From contig CBDFLD010000021.1 of NCBI GenBank assembly GCA_965249005.1, positions 744,001 to 808,000 on the forward strand: a stretch of 64,000 nucleotides of DNA, in the 5' to 3' direction. Below are positions 25,903 to 35,467 of the stretch, piece after piece. Source of the DNA: CBDFLD01 sp965249005 (lineage in GTDB: Bacteria > Acidobacteriota > UBA6911). The position numbers were made by a program, and so were the translations under genes. The notes below the pieces were generated by a model. The model searched no databases. It had not been told where the DNA came from and was given only the letters and a program-made list of their open reading frames with translations. Every line of letters begins with the position of its first letter. Position 1 is the stretch's first letter.

Positions 25903-26841
25903 CTACGAAGTCGAGTTCACGAGGGGCAGTACGTCACGAGTAAAACGTTCCAGTTGGCGGAGTTCGTCCGCTAGGGGCCAAAGAAAGACCCGCTGCACGC
26001 CCGCTGCGGCATACGCAGACAGGCGCTCCGCACACAATTCCGGGGAGCCGATGGGAAGCTGCTCTCTCAGTTCTTCAGATGGCCGGTTCAGAGCCGGGGC
26101 CAGCAACTCATTGAGAATCCTCTCGGCGGCCGAAGCGTCGTCGGTCACATAGGCCCACATGGTCGCGAGACCGTTCGCGTAACCATCGGGTTTCTTTCCA
26201 GCCTCCTTAAGCTGATCGAAGAGCAGGGCCAGGCTTTCTTTGAACTTCACGGGCGTTGTGTTGTAGGCCGAGGCGAGCCAGCCGTCACCGAGTCGAGCCG
26301 CCCGGCGCAGTCCAAGCTTCGACCCCCAACTGGCAATCCAAATAGGGGGACCGAGCTTTCGCACTGGGAGCGGTTCCAGCGTGATGCCTTCCGACGAATA
26401 GAATCGCCCGTTAAAGCCTGTGGAATCCCGATCCCATAGCGACCTCAGCATCTGGACCGTTTCATCCATCCGCTTGAAGCGCTCCTCAAACGGCAGGCCA
26501 ACGGCGTTATGGTCCCTCGGGGAAGACCCGGGCCCGACGCCAACGACCAGGCGGCCGCCCGACAGTATGTCGATGGCAGTGAACATTTTTGCCGATACGA
26601 CCGGTCCGCGCACCACGGGAATAGAAACGGTGGTCGCAAGCATCATCCGACCTGATTCTTCAATGACGCTGGACAGTGCCACGGGACCGTCAAACCATGG
26701 ACGGCTAAAGATCAAATGGTCGTTGGCGCAGAGGTAGGAGTATCCCAGATCCGATGCCAGCTTGGCATACGATTTCAAATACGCCAGTGAGATTCCCTTG
26801 TTGCTGAAGTCGATCAGCGGCAAATGCGCCCCGAGTTCCAT
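25903..26841 (-). CDS. LLM-class (F420-type) flavin-dependent oxidoreductase
   Basis: The 312-residue protein is a luciferase-like monooxygenase-fold enzyme. It has the family's N-terminal strand MELGAHLPLIDF, the segment LCANDHLIF, TTVSIPVVRGPVVSAKMFTAIDILSGGRLVVGVGPGS and a C-terminal RVFLWPL. LLM proteins use F420H2 or FMN. Presence of an F420 synthesis operon at 55-58.5 kb makes F420 the more likely cofactor, which is inference. It sits between an aldo/keto reductase gene 92 bases upstream and the oxygenase-like gene 22 bases downstream, all leftward, suggesting a small oxidative modification operon. The substrate cannot be called. Confidence 0.85.
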   Translation of the reverse strand: MELGAHLPLIDFSNKGISLAYLKSYAKLASDLGYSYLCANDHLIFSRPWFDGPVALSSVIEESGRMMLATTVSIPVVRGPVVSAKMFTAIDILSGGRLVVGVGPGSSPRDHNAVGLPFEERFKRMDETVQMLRSLWDRDSTGFNGRFYSSEGITLEPLPVRKLGPPIWIASWGSKLGLRRAARLGDGWLASAYNTTPVKFKESLALLFDQLKEAGKKPDGYANGLATMWAYVTDDASAAERILNELLAPALNRPSEELREQLPIGSPELCAERLSAYAAAGVQRVFLWPLADELRQLERFTRDVLPLVNSTS

Positions 26842-26933
26842 TCCAGTCCTCCCTCAGAAAGCCCAACAAAGGCAATTTCACGGCTTTTGTATTCGTGTGC
26901 CGCTGGAGCAAGGCGAAACCAAACGCGAGAGCG

Positions 26934-27893
26934 CTACACGGAGCGGGGATACTTGAAAATCGGCTTGGTGCGCAGGGCACGTTCCTTGATTTCTCGGACC
27001 TCTTCCTGAGACAGGGGGGTCAGCTGTTTCGAAAGTCCCAGCGCCATTTTGAACAGGTTTTCATCCCCCGGGGGAAGCGCCGAGGTAACGGGGTGGGAGA
27101 GGGTAAAGCGCAATCCCATGGTCGCATCATCAGGGTCTGTATGGGGCTCGTACCAGCACTTGGCAAACGGTTTGGGTTGGCCCTTGGGAACGCCTGTTTT
27201 GGCCATGGCTTTCAGCGCCAGTATGCCCATCTTCTTTTTCGAAGCTTTCTCGAGCACCTGGGGCCCAAAGTTGCCGGCGTGCCAGGTGGCATAGTTCACC
27301 GGGAAGAGAATGGTGTCGAAGTCGAATCCATCCATGAGGGCCATGGCCGCTTCGACGGAGTGAGCGGAGAAACCTAGAAAACGCACCTTTCCCGCCTTTT
27401 TTGCCGCGACAAACGTTTCCAAGGCTCCTCCAGGCCCCAGGATCTTCTCCACTTCTTCCAATCGGGTCACGGCGTGGAACTGGTACAGATCGAAATGGTC
27501 GGTCTTCAAACGCCCCAGCGATTGCTCGAGCTCCTTGTTGGCGCCCGCCTTGTCACGCTCGGCCGTTTTGCACGCCAGAAACACGTCTTTGCGATAGGGA
27601 GCCAATGCGGGCCCCAGCATCACCTCCGCGTCTCCATAGCGGGGAGCAACGTCAAAGTAGTTGATTCCGGCGTCAATAGCCTCCCCCACACGCTGGGCGG
27701 ACTCCTCCTTGGTCGCGTTCATCACCACGATGCCGCCAAAGCCTAAAACCGATAGCTTGGCTCCGGTCTTTCCCAGGGATCTGCGCTCGAGCGCGCCCGA
27801 TCGCTGCTCTCGTTCCAAGCCTGCCAGCGTCGCCGGGAAGCAACTTCCAATCGCTGCGGCCGCCGTTCCCTGCAGAAAATCTCGTCTCTTCAT
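26934..27893 (-). CDS. Tat-exported aldo/keto reductase
   Basis: The N-terminus MKRRDFLQGTAAAAIGS carries a twin-arginine motif (RRDFLQG) and a short hydrophobic Ala-rich stretch, so folded export by Tat is expected. The mature part is an aldo/keto reductase barrel: SVLGFGGIVVMN, NYFDVAPRYGDAEVMLGPAL with the catalytic Asp/Tyr, ACKTAE with the active-site Lys, LYQFHAVT with the His, and SAHSVEAAMALM. Export of an NADPH-type reductase is unusual, and this Tat-AKR type is recurrent in Planctomycetes and Acidobacteria. A GGAG lies seven bases upstream of the ATG. It is the likely first gene of the leftward AKR-LLM-oxygenase run. Substrate unknown. Confidence 0.85.
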   Translation of the reverse strand: MKRRDFLQGTAAAAIGSCFPATLAGLEREQRSGALERRSLGKTGAKLSVLGFGGIVVMNATKEESAQRVGEAIDAGINYFDVAPRYGDAEVMLGPALAPYRKDVFLACKTAERDKAGANKELEQSLGRLKTDHFDLYQFHAVTRLEEVEKILGPGGALETFVAAKKAGKVRFLGFSAHSVEAAMALMDGFDFDTILFPVNYATWHAGNFGPQVLEKASKKKMGILALKAMAKTGVPKGQPKPFAKCWYEPHTDPDDATMGLRFTLSHPVTSALPPGDENLFKMALGLSKQLTPLSQEEVREIKERALRTKPIFKYPRSV

Positions 27894-28275
27894 GGCCTAC
27901 TCCGTTCTCAGGACAGTTGGATATTTTTCATCATCATACCGCGAATACCCCGAATCACCCAGATATCCTCACGAAATCGCCCGGGCCTCCGGCTGCGTGC
28001 CTCGACCGAGCAGAACCGCTCGAAAGCAGCCTAGATATGTTGACAGGCAAAAAAGGACTAGGTACAGTATTAATCGGCCTTTGGGCCGAACGCTACCTGA
28101 AGCGGATCTTAAGTATACTGCAAACAATGTTGAGCAAATCCAGTCAGACCTTGCGAAGATCCCCAAGGAATTTCCGATCAGAACCGCGCTACCAGCAAGA
28201 CCAACCGAGTTCTGCTCCTTTCGTGGTCGCTTATCTCAGGGTTGACGCATAACAGCATCTTCAAGGGAGTAGAAC
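27894..28275. other. Long leader and promoter region of the RRM gene
   Basis: This gap between the divergent AKR and RRM genes holds the promoter at 28040-28068. About 200 bases of untranslated leader then run to the ribosome site AAGGGAG near 28262. I see no strong hairpin followed by a T-run. Long leaders are common on cold-regulated RNA-binding protein genes, but regulation here is unproven. Confidence 0.5.
28040..28068 (+). promoter_or_regulatory. Sigma-70-type promoter candidate for the RRM gene
   Basis: A perfect -35 TTGACA (28040-28045) is followed after exactly 17 bases by TACAGT (28063-28068), which matches four of six -10 consensus positions. Transcription would start near 28075 and give a leader of about 200 bases before the RRM start. 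Confidence 0.6.
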
Positions 28276-28581
28276 ATGACCAACAAGCTCTTTGTCGGCG
28301 GCTTGCCTTACGAGGTAACCGAGGACCAGTTGCGAGAACTCTTCTCGGCCCACGGCGAGGTCGAATCCGCCAAAGTGATCACGGATCGAGCGACCGGCAT
28401 GTCTAAAGGATTCGGTTTCGTGGAGATGAGTTCTCCGCAGGAAGCCAAAGACGCGACGGAGAAACTCAACGGTACCCAGATGGGAAGGCGCAGTATCACG
28501 GTCAACGAAGCAAGGCCGCAGCAGCCCCGATCAGGCGGAGGCGGTGCGGCGGACAGGGGTTTCAAGCGCCAGCGCTGGTAG
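28276..28581 (+). CDS. Small RRM-domain RNA-binding protein
   Basis: The 101-residue protein is a single RNA recognition motif. RNP2 is LFVGGL (residues 5-10) and RNP1 is KGFGFVEM (44-51), both with the aromatic residues that stack on bases. A short basic Gly/Gln/Arg tail follows (RSGGGGAADRGFKRQRW). Such stand-alone RRM proteins bind single-stranded RNA and are often induced by cold in cyanobacteria and other bacteria. A strong AAGGGAG precedes the ATG. The stop lies only 14 bases before the converging DUF1501 stop. Cytoplasmic. The domain call is very secure, and the cellular role is inferred from the family. Confidence 0.95.
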   Translation: MTNKLFVGGLPYEVTEDQLRELFSAHGEVESAKVITDRATGMSKGFGFVEMSSPQEAKDATEKLNGTQMGRRSITVNEARPQQPRSGGGGAADRGFKRQRW

Positions 28582-28595
28582 CCTGATCCTCCGCT

Positions 28596-30098
28596 TCAAG
28601 CAAGGATTGGATGGATGATCCGGGATTCCGCATCGACCCCCGTCAAACGCTGGTCCAGTCCCTGAAACTTGAAGGTCAAGCGATTATGATCAATTCCTAG
28701 CAAGTGCAAGATGGTTGCGTTCAAGTCGCGAATATGAACGGGATCGCGCGTGATGTTATAGCTGAACTCATCGGTCTCCCCATGGACTAGCCCGCCCTGT
28801 ATGCCTGCACCTGAAAGCCACATCGTAAAGCACTTGGGATGGTGATCCCGGCCGTAGTTGTCCTTGGTCAGCAGACCCTGGCAGTATATGGTGCGGCCAA
28901 ATTCGCCTCCCCAGACCACGAGTGTATCCTCGAGTAGACCCCGCTGCTTCAGATCCTGAATCAAAGCTGTCGAGCCCTGATCAATATCGCGGCACTGGCG
29001 CGGCAAGTCCCTGGGGAGGTCTGTGTGCTGGTCCCAACCTCGATGAAAGATCTGGACGAAGCGCACCCCGCGCTCGATCATCCGTCGTGCCAAGATACAG
29101 TTGTGGGTGAAAGTTCCAGGTTCCTGCGAGTCCGGTCCGTACATGTCTAGAACATGGCGGGGCTCTTTCGAAATATCAGTCAAATCTGGAACCGAGGACT
29201 GCATACGAAAGGCCATTTCGTATTGAGAAATACGAGCATCCGTTTCCGGGTCGCCAAATGCCTCGTACTGCTTTTGGTTCAAAGACGAAAGCGCATCCAG
29301 CATTTTCCGGCGCGTCGTCGCTGCGACCCCCGGCGGATTCGATAGATACAGGACCGGATCACCCTGAGTGCGCAGGAGCACTCCCTGGTGCTTGGCCGCC
29401 AGAAAACCCGCACCCCAGAGGCGACTATACAGGGCCTGCGCCGCTTTCCGGCCTGTCCAGGTCGAATTGAGAACGATGAATGCCGGCAGGTTCTCGTTCT
29501 CGCTGCCGAGCCCATAGCTCAGCCAGGCGCCCAGACTTGGTTTTCCGGGGAGTTGATCTCCAGTACAAATATAGGTAATGGCTGGATCGTGATTGATGGC
29601 CTCGGTATGCACGGTCTTGACGATGGCGAGATCCTTGACCATGGTCGCCGTATGGGGAAGCAACTCACTGACCCACGCCCCCGCACCACCGTTGTCGTAC
29701 TTGGCGAATTGGTAGATGCTGGGGGCAATAGGAAACCGGGCTTGTCCGGATGTCATCGTCGTCAGGCGTTGCCCCATCTGAACCGAACCAGGAAGTTCTT
29801 TATCAAACCAATCCGCCATCTTTGGTTTGTAGTCATAAAGATCCATCTGGGACGGGGCTCCCGACATGAACAGATAGATGGCTCGCTTGGCTTTCGGCTT
29901 GAAATGCGGGAGACCTGGCAGCCCCCCAAAAACGTCGGCTCCCGCGCGTCCCGCGCCCGATGACGCCGCCACGTCTCTGGGCGCCACGGAAGCCAAGGCA
30001 GCCGCTCCAAGCCCCAGCCCACAGCGTCCAAAGAATTGACGCCTCGTCTCGAGCTTCACAAGTTCCTTGAATAAATCCATTCTAGAATCCTGCGTCAT
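28596..30098 (-). CDS. DUF1501 Tat-exported protein
   Basis: The N-terminus has a twin-arginine signal (ETRRQFFGRCGLGLGAAALASVAP), so the protein is probably Tat-exported. The rest is a DUF1501 protein of the sulfatase-like fold group: AIYLFMSGAPSQMDLYDYKP, the conserved HDPAITYICTGDQLPGKPSLGAWLSYGLGS, GVRFVQIFHRGWDQHTD, and GGEFGRTI near the C-terminus with metal-site-like residues. DUF1501 proteins are found next to DUF1549/DUF1553 cytochrome-like proteins in Planctomycetes, and here the gene starts 42 bases after such a gene. The pair is expected to act together in the cell envelope. The reaction is not known. Length (500) is typical. Confidence 0.9.
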   Translation of the reverse strand: MTQDSRMDLFKELVKLETRRQFFGRCGLGLGAAALASVAPRDVAASSGAGRAGADVFGGLPGLPHFKPKAKRAIYLFMSGAPSQMDLYDYKPKMADWFDKELPGSVQMGQRLTTMTSGQARFPIAPSIYQFAKYDNGGAGAWVSELLPHTATMVKDLAIVKTVHTEAINHDPAITYICTGDQLPGKPSLGAWLSYGLGSENENLPAFIVLNSTWTGRKAAQALYSRLWGAGFLAAKHQGVLLRTQGDPVLYLSNPPGVAATTRRKMLDALSSLNQKQYEAFGDPETDARISQYEMAFRMQSSVPDLTDISKEPRHVLDMYGPDSQEPGTFTHNCILARRMIERGVRFVQIFHRGWDQHTDLPRDLPRQCRDIDQGSTALIQDLKQRGLLEDTLVVWGGEFGRTIYCQGLLTKDNYGRDHHPKCFTMWLSGAGIQGGLVHGETDEFSYNITRDPVHIRDLNATILHLLGIDHNRLTFKFQGLDQRLTGVDAESRIIHPILA

Positions 30099-30140
30099 TA
30101 CAGTTGTGCTCCCTCGCCTCGCTGCCCTGCATCTGCTCGC

Positions 30141-33100
30141 TTATCCTTTGCTGACCACCTCATCCAAATTCAGGATGAGATTTGTGACCATGATCCATGC
30201 GGCCAGCTCGGCAAGGCCGAGGCCCGAGTCCGAGGGGGAATGAGCGGAAGCCAGCACCGCCGCTCTCTTCGGATCTCGGCTGAATTCCTCCTGGTGTTGA
30301 TCGAGCACACCCAGAAGGATCGACAGCTCCTCGGAATCCGGAAGTCGCGCGGTGGCCGTTTCGAACGCGAACGCCATTCGGTCTTCATCGCTCCGCCCTC
30401 CTTCCAGCAAGGTTCGCTCCGCAAACGCGCGCGCGGCCTCGAAGTACTGTGGTTCATTCAAGAGCACCAGAGCCTGCAGCGGAGTGTTGGTGCGCTCGCG
30501 ACGCACGACGCACACTTCGCGCGAGGGAGCATCGAAAACGCTCATCTGAGGTGGGGGAGCGGTCCGCTTCCAGAATGTATAAAGGCTACGACGGTACACC
30601 CTATCTGGCCCGTGGTCTTGTTCGAACCACATGGTGTTGGAACCGACATAACCGACAACTTTCCAGAGGCCGTCCGGCTGCGGTGGCTTGACGCTGGGGC
30701 CGCCCATGGTCGGGCGCAACAGGCCGCTGATCGCCAGCGCCTGATCCCGTAGCATTTCGGCGTCGAGTCGAAATCGCGGACCGCGGCCCAGCAGACGATT
30801 GTCCGGATCGCGCGCCAGCAATTCGGGCCGGACCTTGGACAATTGACGATAAGTGGATGATGTCAGCATCAACCCGAGCACGTGCTTCACGTCCCAACCT
30901 GACTCGACGAACTCCACCGCCAGCCAATCGAGCAACGCCGGATGACTCGGCGGCTCTCCCCGACTTCCGAAATCCTCGGAGGTTCGAACCAGCCCAGCTC
31001 CAAAGATATTCTGCCAAAGACGATTGACGGCCACCCGCGGCGTCAGCGGATGGGACGGATCCACCAGCCAGCGCGCAAAACCGAGCCGCGTCGCCGGGGC
31101 ATCGTCGGGCATCGAAGGCAACATGGCAGGTGTGCCGGGAGACACCTGTTCCAGTCGCTGGTCGTACTGGCCACGGCGCAAGACGTAGGTCTTTCGGGCC
31201 TCCTTGCGCTCCTTCATGACCATGGACGTCACAATCGATTCGTCCAGAGCGGTTCGCTTCTTTCGCAGGTTGGAAAGCTCATTCCGCAGGCCCCTCAATT
31301 CCGGGTCCGACGACACCATCGCGCGGTAGAAGTTGCGAATCCCGGTACGTTGCTCAGGGCTTCTCTCGTTGGGGCTCAGCCGAGTCCAATCGAACACCTC
31401 CGACGGAACCATGACGGGACCTGATTCGAGTCCGAAGAAGAATCCGTATTCGCCGGAAAAATCGACAACCTTCAGCAAGACTTCGTTGCCGCCCGCGTTG
31501 AGCGGAACCTGAATTCTCTTGGCTTCGGTTTCAGAGCGGAAGCGGCCGGCAAAGAGCTCGTACCCGTTGACCCAGAGCTTGAGTCCTCCGTTTGCCCGCA
31601 CGGTGAGAACCGCCCTCTGCTTCGTTTCGCTCACCACGTTGCGATAAATGTAGCTGGCACACTTCTCACCCGTCAGCTCGACCGTGGCATCTCTATCGGG
31701 CCACGCGGTACGCTTCACCCATTTCAGCACTCGATCGTGGTGCTTGAACTGGAAACCCTTGTTTACCGGGTTCCCTTCCGGCTCGTACCTCTGGTGAAAC
31801 GCCACATTCCCTTCTCGAGCTTCAAAGGGACCCAGTTCGTACCAATCGCCCAGCTTGATCGACGATCCTGGGGAGCGGGGAGGCTCGGTCGCCACAGACA
31901 GCCGAAAGCGGTTGAACTGATGCCGCTTGTATTGCGACTCGTGCTTCAATCGAGCTCGGATCCAATAGTCATCCGACTCGCCAAACGGCAGCTCCGCCAA
32001 GAAAACTGCTTGCCTGGCTCCTCGTGCCTGGCTTCCTCCTATCCCCCAACCACTTTCGCGGCATCCGTCGATCGTGTTGAGAATACCGAAATCGCCGGGC
32101 TGTTCGTAGTCGGCCCAGGCGTGGACAAAACGGACGGGGGTCCATTCACCGGGCTCCTTCACGGCGGCAAACTCCAGCTCGAACTCGGTCAGAATCACGT
32201 TGCCGCTCTTGCTGCGGCCGATCAACTTCTTCGTTACACCCTTCGTCTTCGCCTGGGCCTCCCCGTTTGTGTCCGATGCGCTCGGCGCGTCTGCTGTATC
32301 CAACGCGGGGGGCGCGTCTGTGGTAGCCGATGCGCTCCGCGCATCGGGGGAGTCTTCGGATCGCAGACCCTCCAGCCGGACGGCCATGTGTTTTCCAGCC
32401 GGGACTCGCGCCACAATTTCGTACGTGTCCGTGTCGGGATTCTTGCCGCTGGCCTGGATCGACCCATCAGCGAGCAAACTCATTGTCGCCCCTGCAAGTG
32501 AAACGAGTGAAACTAAATCTTCTGCTTGCACGGGCCTCCACTCGGTCAGCTCCGCTTCCCACCGGGACTGGGCCACATCGACGCCTGTCATCGGGGCCTT
32601 GATGAGATCCTCCAGCGATTTGATACGCCGGTCGTAACTTGCCATCCGCTCCGACTCTTCGGATGTGGGAAGCTTGATGACAGGTGCCGGATCCTTTCGG
32701 TTCCGATCCATGGCATCCTCGGAGACGTTATTGAAAAAGGCGGAGAGTTTGTAGTACTCCTTCTGGGTAATAGGGTCGAACTTGTGGTCATGACAGCTGG
32801 CGCATCCTGCCGTCAACCCCATCCAGACCGTGGAGGTAGTGTTCACCCGGTCGCCAGCGTAGCGGACGTAGACCTCGTCACGGATTGAGCCTCCCTCGCT
32901 CGTGGTCACATTACAGCGGTTGAAACCTGTTGCCGTCTGTTGCTGAGTGCTCGGATTCGCAAGCAGGTCGCCGGCCAGTTGCTCGACCGTGAATTGGTCA
33001 AAGCGCATGTTGCGATTGAAGGCGTTCACCACCCAATCGCGATAGGGCCACATCTCACGATAATTGTCCAAATGGAGACCGTGTGTGTCGCCGTAACGAG

Positions 33101-33839
33101 CGGCGTCCAACCAAAAATGGGCCAAGTGCTCCCCATATTGAGGCCGTTCGAGCAAGCCGTCGATCAGCATCTCGTAGGCGGCAGGACGGTCGTCGGCAAC
33201 AAAGGCGCGCACCTCCGTGCGCGTCGGGGGGAGACCGGTCAGATCCAGGGTCGCGCGCCGGATGAGCGACCTCTTCGAGGCGTCGGTCGATGGCTCCAAT
33301 CCCTCGGACTCCAGGCGCGCGAGCACGAAGCCGTCGATCGGGTTTCGCCCCCATTCGTGGTTCGTCGTCTCCGGAACCGAGGGCCGCGAGGGCTTCACGA
33401 AAGCCCAATGTTCGTCCCAGGGGGCGCCCTGTTGGATCCACCGCGTCAAGAGCTCTATCTGTGACCCATCCAGACGTTTGCCCGTCTTGTTCGGCGGCAT
33501 CCTCTCGGACTCGTCCTCGTGCGTGACTCGGAAAATGATCTCGCTGTTCTCGGGATTTCCCGGAACGATGATCGGAAACCCGTTGGGCGCGGAAAAGGCA
33601 ACCGACTTCTGGTCCAGGCGAAGGTCTGCCTGTCGACTCTTTTCGTCCGGACCGTGGCATGCAAAGCAATTGTCTGAGAGAATCGGGCGAATATCGCGGT
33701 TGAAATTTACCCGCGGGTCGTTTGTGCCAGCCAACTGGGCCGTCCAGCCGGTCGATTCCAAAAGCAAGACGCAGGCAAGCAGGCAGGCTAGAGGAGCAAT
33801 CTCGTATCGCCTGCCGTTTGTGATCCCTTGGTGGTTCAT
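30141..33839 (-). CDS. PSD1-type protein with cytochrome-c-like CxxCH, DUF1549 and DUF1553 domains
   Basis: This is a large exported protein. A signal peptide-like stretch (LACLLACVLLLESTGWTA) comes first. A planctomycete-type cytochrome domain follows, with CFACHGPDEKSRQADLRLD (heme Cys59/62-His63) and RMPPNKTGKRLDGSQIELL. The DUF1549 region then begins around NPIDGFVLARLESEGLEPS, includes YARYGDTHGLHLDNYREMWPY and CASCHDHKFDPITQKEYYKLS, and has a linker with Ala/Ser/Asp repeats near residue ~515. The C-terminal DUF1553 region includes ARVAVNRLWQNIFGAGLVRT and RESTPLQALVLLNEPQYF-like sequence. It pairs with the DUF1501 gene downstream. Two CxxCH motifs suggest electron transfer, but the biochemical role is unknown. 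The ATG at 33839 follows an in-frame GTG, and I see no ribosome site. Confidence 0.85.
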   Translation of the reverse strand: MNHQGITNGRRYEIAPLACLLACVLLLESTGWTAQLAGTNDPRVNFNRDIRPILSDNCFACHGPDEKSRQADLRLDQKSVAFSAPNGFPIIVPGNPENSEIIFRVTHEDESERMPPNKTGKRLDGSQIELLTRWIQQGAPWDEHWAFVKPSRPSVPETTNHEWGRNPIDGFVLARLESEGLEPSTDASKRSLIRRATLDLTGLPPTRTEVRAFVADDRPAAYEMLIDGLLERPQYGEHLAHFWLDAARYGDTHGLHLDNYREMWPYRDWVVNAFNRNMRFDQFTVEQLAGDLLANPSTQQQTATGFNRCNVTTSEGGSIRDEVYVRYAGDRVNTTSTVWMGLTAGCASCHDHKFDPITQKEYYKLSAFFNNVSEDAMDRNRKDPAPVIKLPTSEESERMASYDRRIKSLEDLIKAPMTGVDVAQSRWEAELTEWRPVQAEDLVSLVSLAGATMSLLADGSIQASGKNPDTDTYEIVARVPAGKHMAVRLEGLRSEDSPDARSASATTDAPPALDTADAPSASDTNGEAQAKTKGVTKKLIGRSKSGNVILTEFELEFAAVKEPGEWTPVRFVHAWADYEQPGDFGILNTIDGCRESGWGIGGSQARGARQAVFLAELPFGESDDYWIRARLKHESQYKRHQFNRFRLSVATEPPRSPGSSIKLGDWYELGPFEAREGNVAFHQRYEPEGNPVNKGFQFKHHDRVLKWVKRTAWPDRDATVELTGEKCASYIYRNVVSETKQRAVLTVRANGGLKLWVNGYELFAGRFRSETEAKRIQVPLNAGGNEVLLKVVDFSGEYGFFFGLESGPVMVPSEVFDWTRLSPNERSPEQRTGIRNFYRAMVSSDPELRGLRNELSNLRKKRTALDESIVTSMVMKERKEARKTYVLRRGQYDQRLEQVSPGTPAMLPSMPDDAPATRLGFARWLVDPSHPLTPRVAVNRLWQNIFGAGLVRTSEDFGSRGEPPSHPALLDWLAVEFVESGWDVKHVLGLMLTSSTYRQLSKVRPELLARDPDNRLLGRGPRFRLDAEMLRDQALAISGLLRPTMGGPSVKPPQPDGLWKVVGYVGSNTMWFEQDHGPDRVYRRSLYTFWKRTAPPPQMSVFDAPSREVCVVRRERTNTPLQALVLLNEPQYFEAARAFAERTLLEGGRSDEDRMAFAFETATARLPDSEELSILLGVLDQHQEEFSRDPKRAAVLASAHSPSDSGLGLAELAAWIMVTNLILNLDEVVSKG

Positions 33840-34030
33840 CACGGGCGCCCATCCTATAGTGATTTCCTATTTTACCACCATTGCGACGCGGGTTGTGGCG
33901 AATCGTATCGTGTACTCCGACCCAGCATTTGACGATGGGCTTATCTTCAGAGGCTTGTGCTTCTGGGGTTTCGCTACGAACCGAAGGGACCGCTGGTTTC
34001 GATGGAACGTTCCTGGAAAATCAAACTCTC

Positions 34031-35245
34031 CTAGTAACGGTGTACCTTGTCGCAGTGATAGCACTTCCACCATCGGGGTTCGTCTGCTTCCAGCATGGTC
34101 CTGATCCGCTTGACGGCCAAGCTTTGGCTTCGAGCCGTATTCGAGTCAAGTGAAGCCCAGTCGCCCTCCAAGGCAGCAATCAGGTCTGGAGCATCCGGAC
34201 TAGCCCCGTTCGGACTGATGTATACCCTTCCGCTTGCATCGCTGATCGGGTCGGACAACACCTGAAACACAGCCGACACGAGGGCATCACGCTCCAGAGT
34301 AAACCGCCGCTCGCAGTGAGGACACTTCACGCGGACCCAATCCAGCACGGGGGACGGCTCACGTTCGTGCGCGTGCGCTTGCTGTTGGTTGTCGGCTGCC
34401 TCGACCGCTTCAACTAACGGTAGCATTCCCGTCGGCACGCTGGGCGACTCGGCGCACAAGACCTCTCCCTTTCCATGCAAATGCTCGGCCGTATCGACGG
34501 CTTCAATCGACTGGATCGCACTCACGATATTTTCGGCAGGATATCCCGGTTCCGGGCGTGAGATCAACCCGGGCGCCTCGGTCCGCTCGCTTGCAGTTCG
34601 ATCGTCCACCGGATGAACCGCCTTGTCGTTCCTGTTGTCCCTGTTGGCCTGGTCATCCCAGTCATGCGGAACCCTGTGGCCGTTGGGGGCTACATCAGAA
34701 CTGATTCCTTCATCCGGCAAGGACTCCTCTTCGGCGGAGCGGAGTTGCAGATCTCCCTGCTTCTCTGTGTCGCGCGGGAGCGGATCAGCACCGGCGTGTG
34801 TTTCGCTGGTTTCGTGGGTCGCGGCGCTGCTCGCTTCTAGGCTATCATTCAGATTCGATTCTTCGCGCAATGCCAGCGCGCTGCGAAATCCCTTCGCTCG
34901 CCGATGCTCCTTCAGCGATGAATGCTGGGGGCCCTCCCATATCAACATATTGCGAAGCGTTTCATCCACCCTGCGGCGCTCTTCTTGCCAGAATCCCCAA
35001 AGATTAATGGAACTGAAAAAGCAAAACCAAAAGCCTCCGAACGTGGATACGGAAGCCAGGACGAATATCCTGACGTCGTCCCGATGATCGAACATCAGGA
35101 TGCATAGAGAGACGACGATGATCAGGCTGGAGACAAACCAAGAGATTGCTTTCTCGATCCGGCCAGGCCACAGCCGATGACTGGCGTAGACGAAAACTAG
35201 CGCCGCCAGAATCGTCGCGATCAGGAGGTGTGGGGTTACGCCCAT
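34031..35245 (-). CDS. Membrane protein with C-terminal zinc-ribbon-like CxxC pairs
   Basis: Residues 1-~95 hold about three transmembrane helices (HLLIATILAALVFVYASHRLW, AISWFVSSLIIVVSLCILMF, FVLASVSTFGGFWFCFFSSI). A long, acidic, low-complexity cytoplasmic region of ~170 residues follows, rich in Glu, Asp and Asn. The C-terminal ~110 residues are ordered and start with VKCPHCERRF, a CPHC knuckle, and end with WKCYHCDKVHRY. Together the two CxxC pairs look like one zinc-binding ribbon split by ~100 residues. I recognise no named family. Upstream lies a 299-base gap with direct repeats. It could be a regulatory or scaffolding membrane protein, which is a guess. Confidence 0.6.
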   Translation of the reverse strand: MGVTPHLLIATILAALVFVYASHRLWPGRIEKAISWFVSSLIIVVSLCILMFDHRDDVRIFVLASVSTFGGFWFCFFSSINLWGFWQEERRRVDETLRNMLIWEGPQHSSLKEHRRAKGFRSALALREESNLNDSLEASSAATHETSETHAGADPLPRDTEKQGDLQLRSAEEESLPDEGISSDVAPNGHRVPHDWDDQANRDNRNDKAVHPVDDRTASERTEAPGLISRPEPGYPAENIVSAIQSIEAVDTAEHLHGKGEVLCAESPSVPTGMLPLVEAVEAADNQQQAHAHEREPSPVLDWVRVKCPHCERRFTLERDALVSAVFQVLSDPISDASGRVYISPNGASPDAPDLIAALEGDWASLDSNTARSQSLAVKRIRTMLEADEPRWWKCYHCDKVHRY

Positions 35246-35467
35246 GATCTATATACTATCGATATTTAGGAGGAAGGAATTAATGTTTTACTATAGCTCT
35301 GCCGGCAGGCAACCCAAACGCCTTTCGCGCGGGTTGCACGTGAGCAGGCCTTGCCTTCGGACGGCGATCCTCCCCCCCATAGTATCGGCAATCGACGCGG
35401 TCTCAATAGTATCGAAGCGGACTTCTTCCTTCGCCCAAGACCGAGTCGAGATCAGTCCCGCCGGCAA

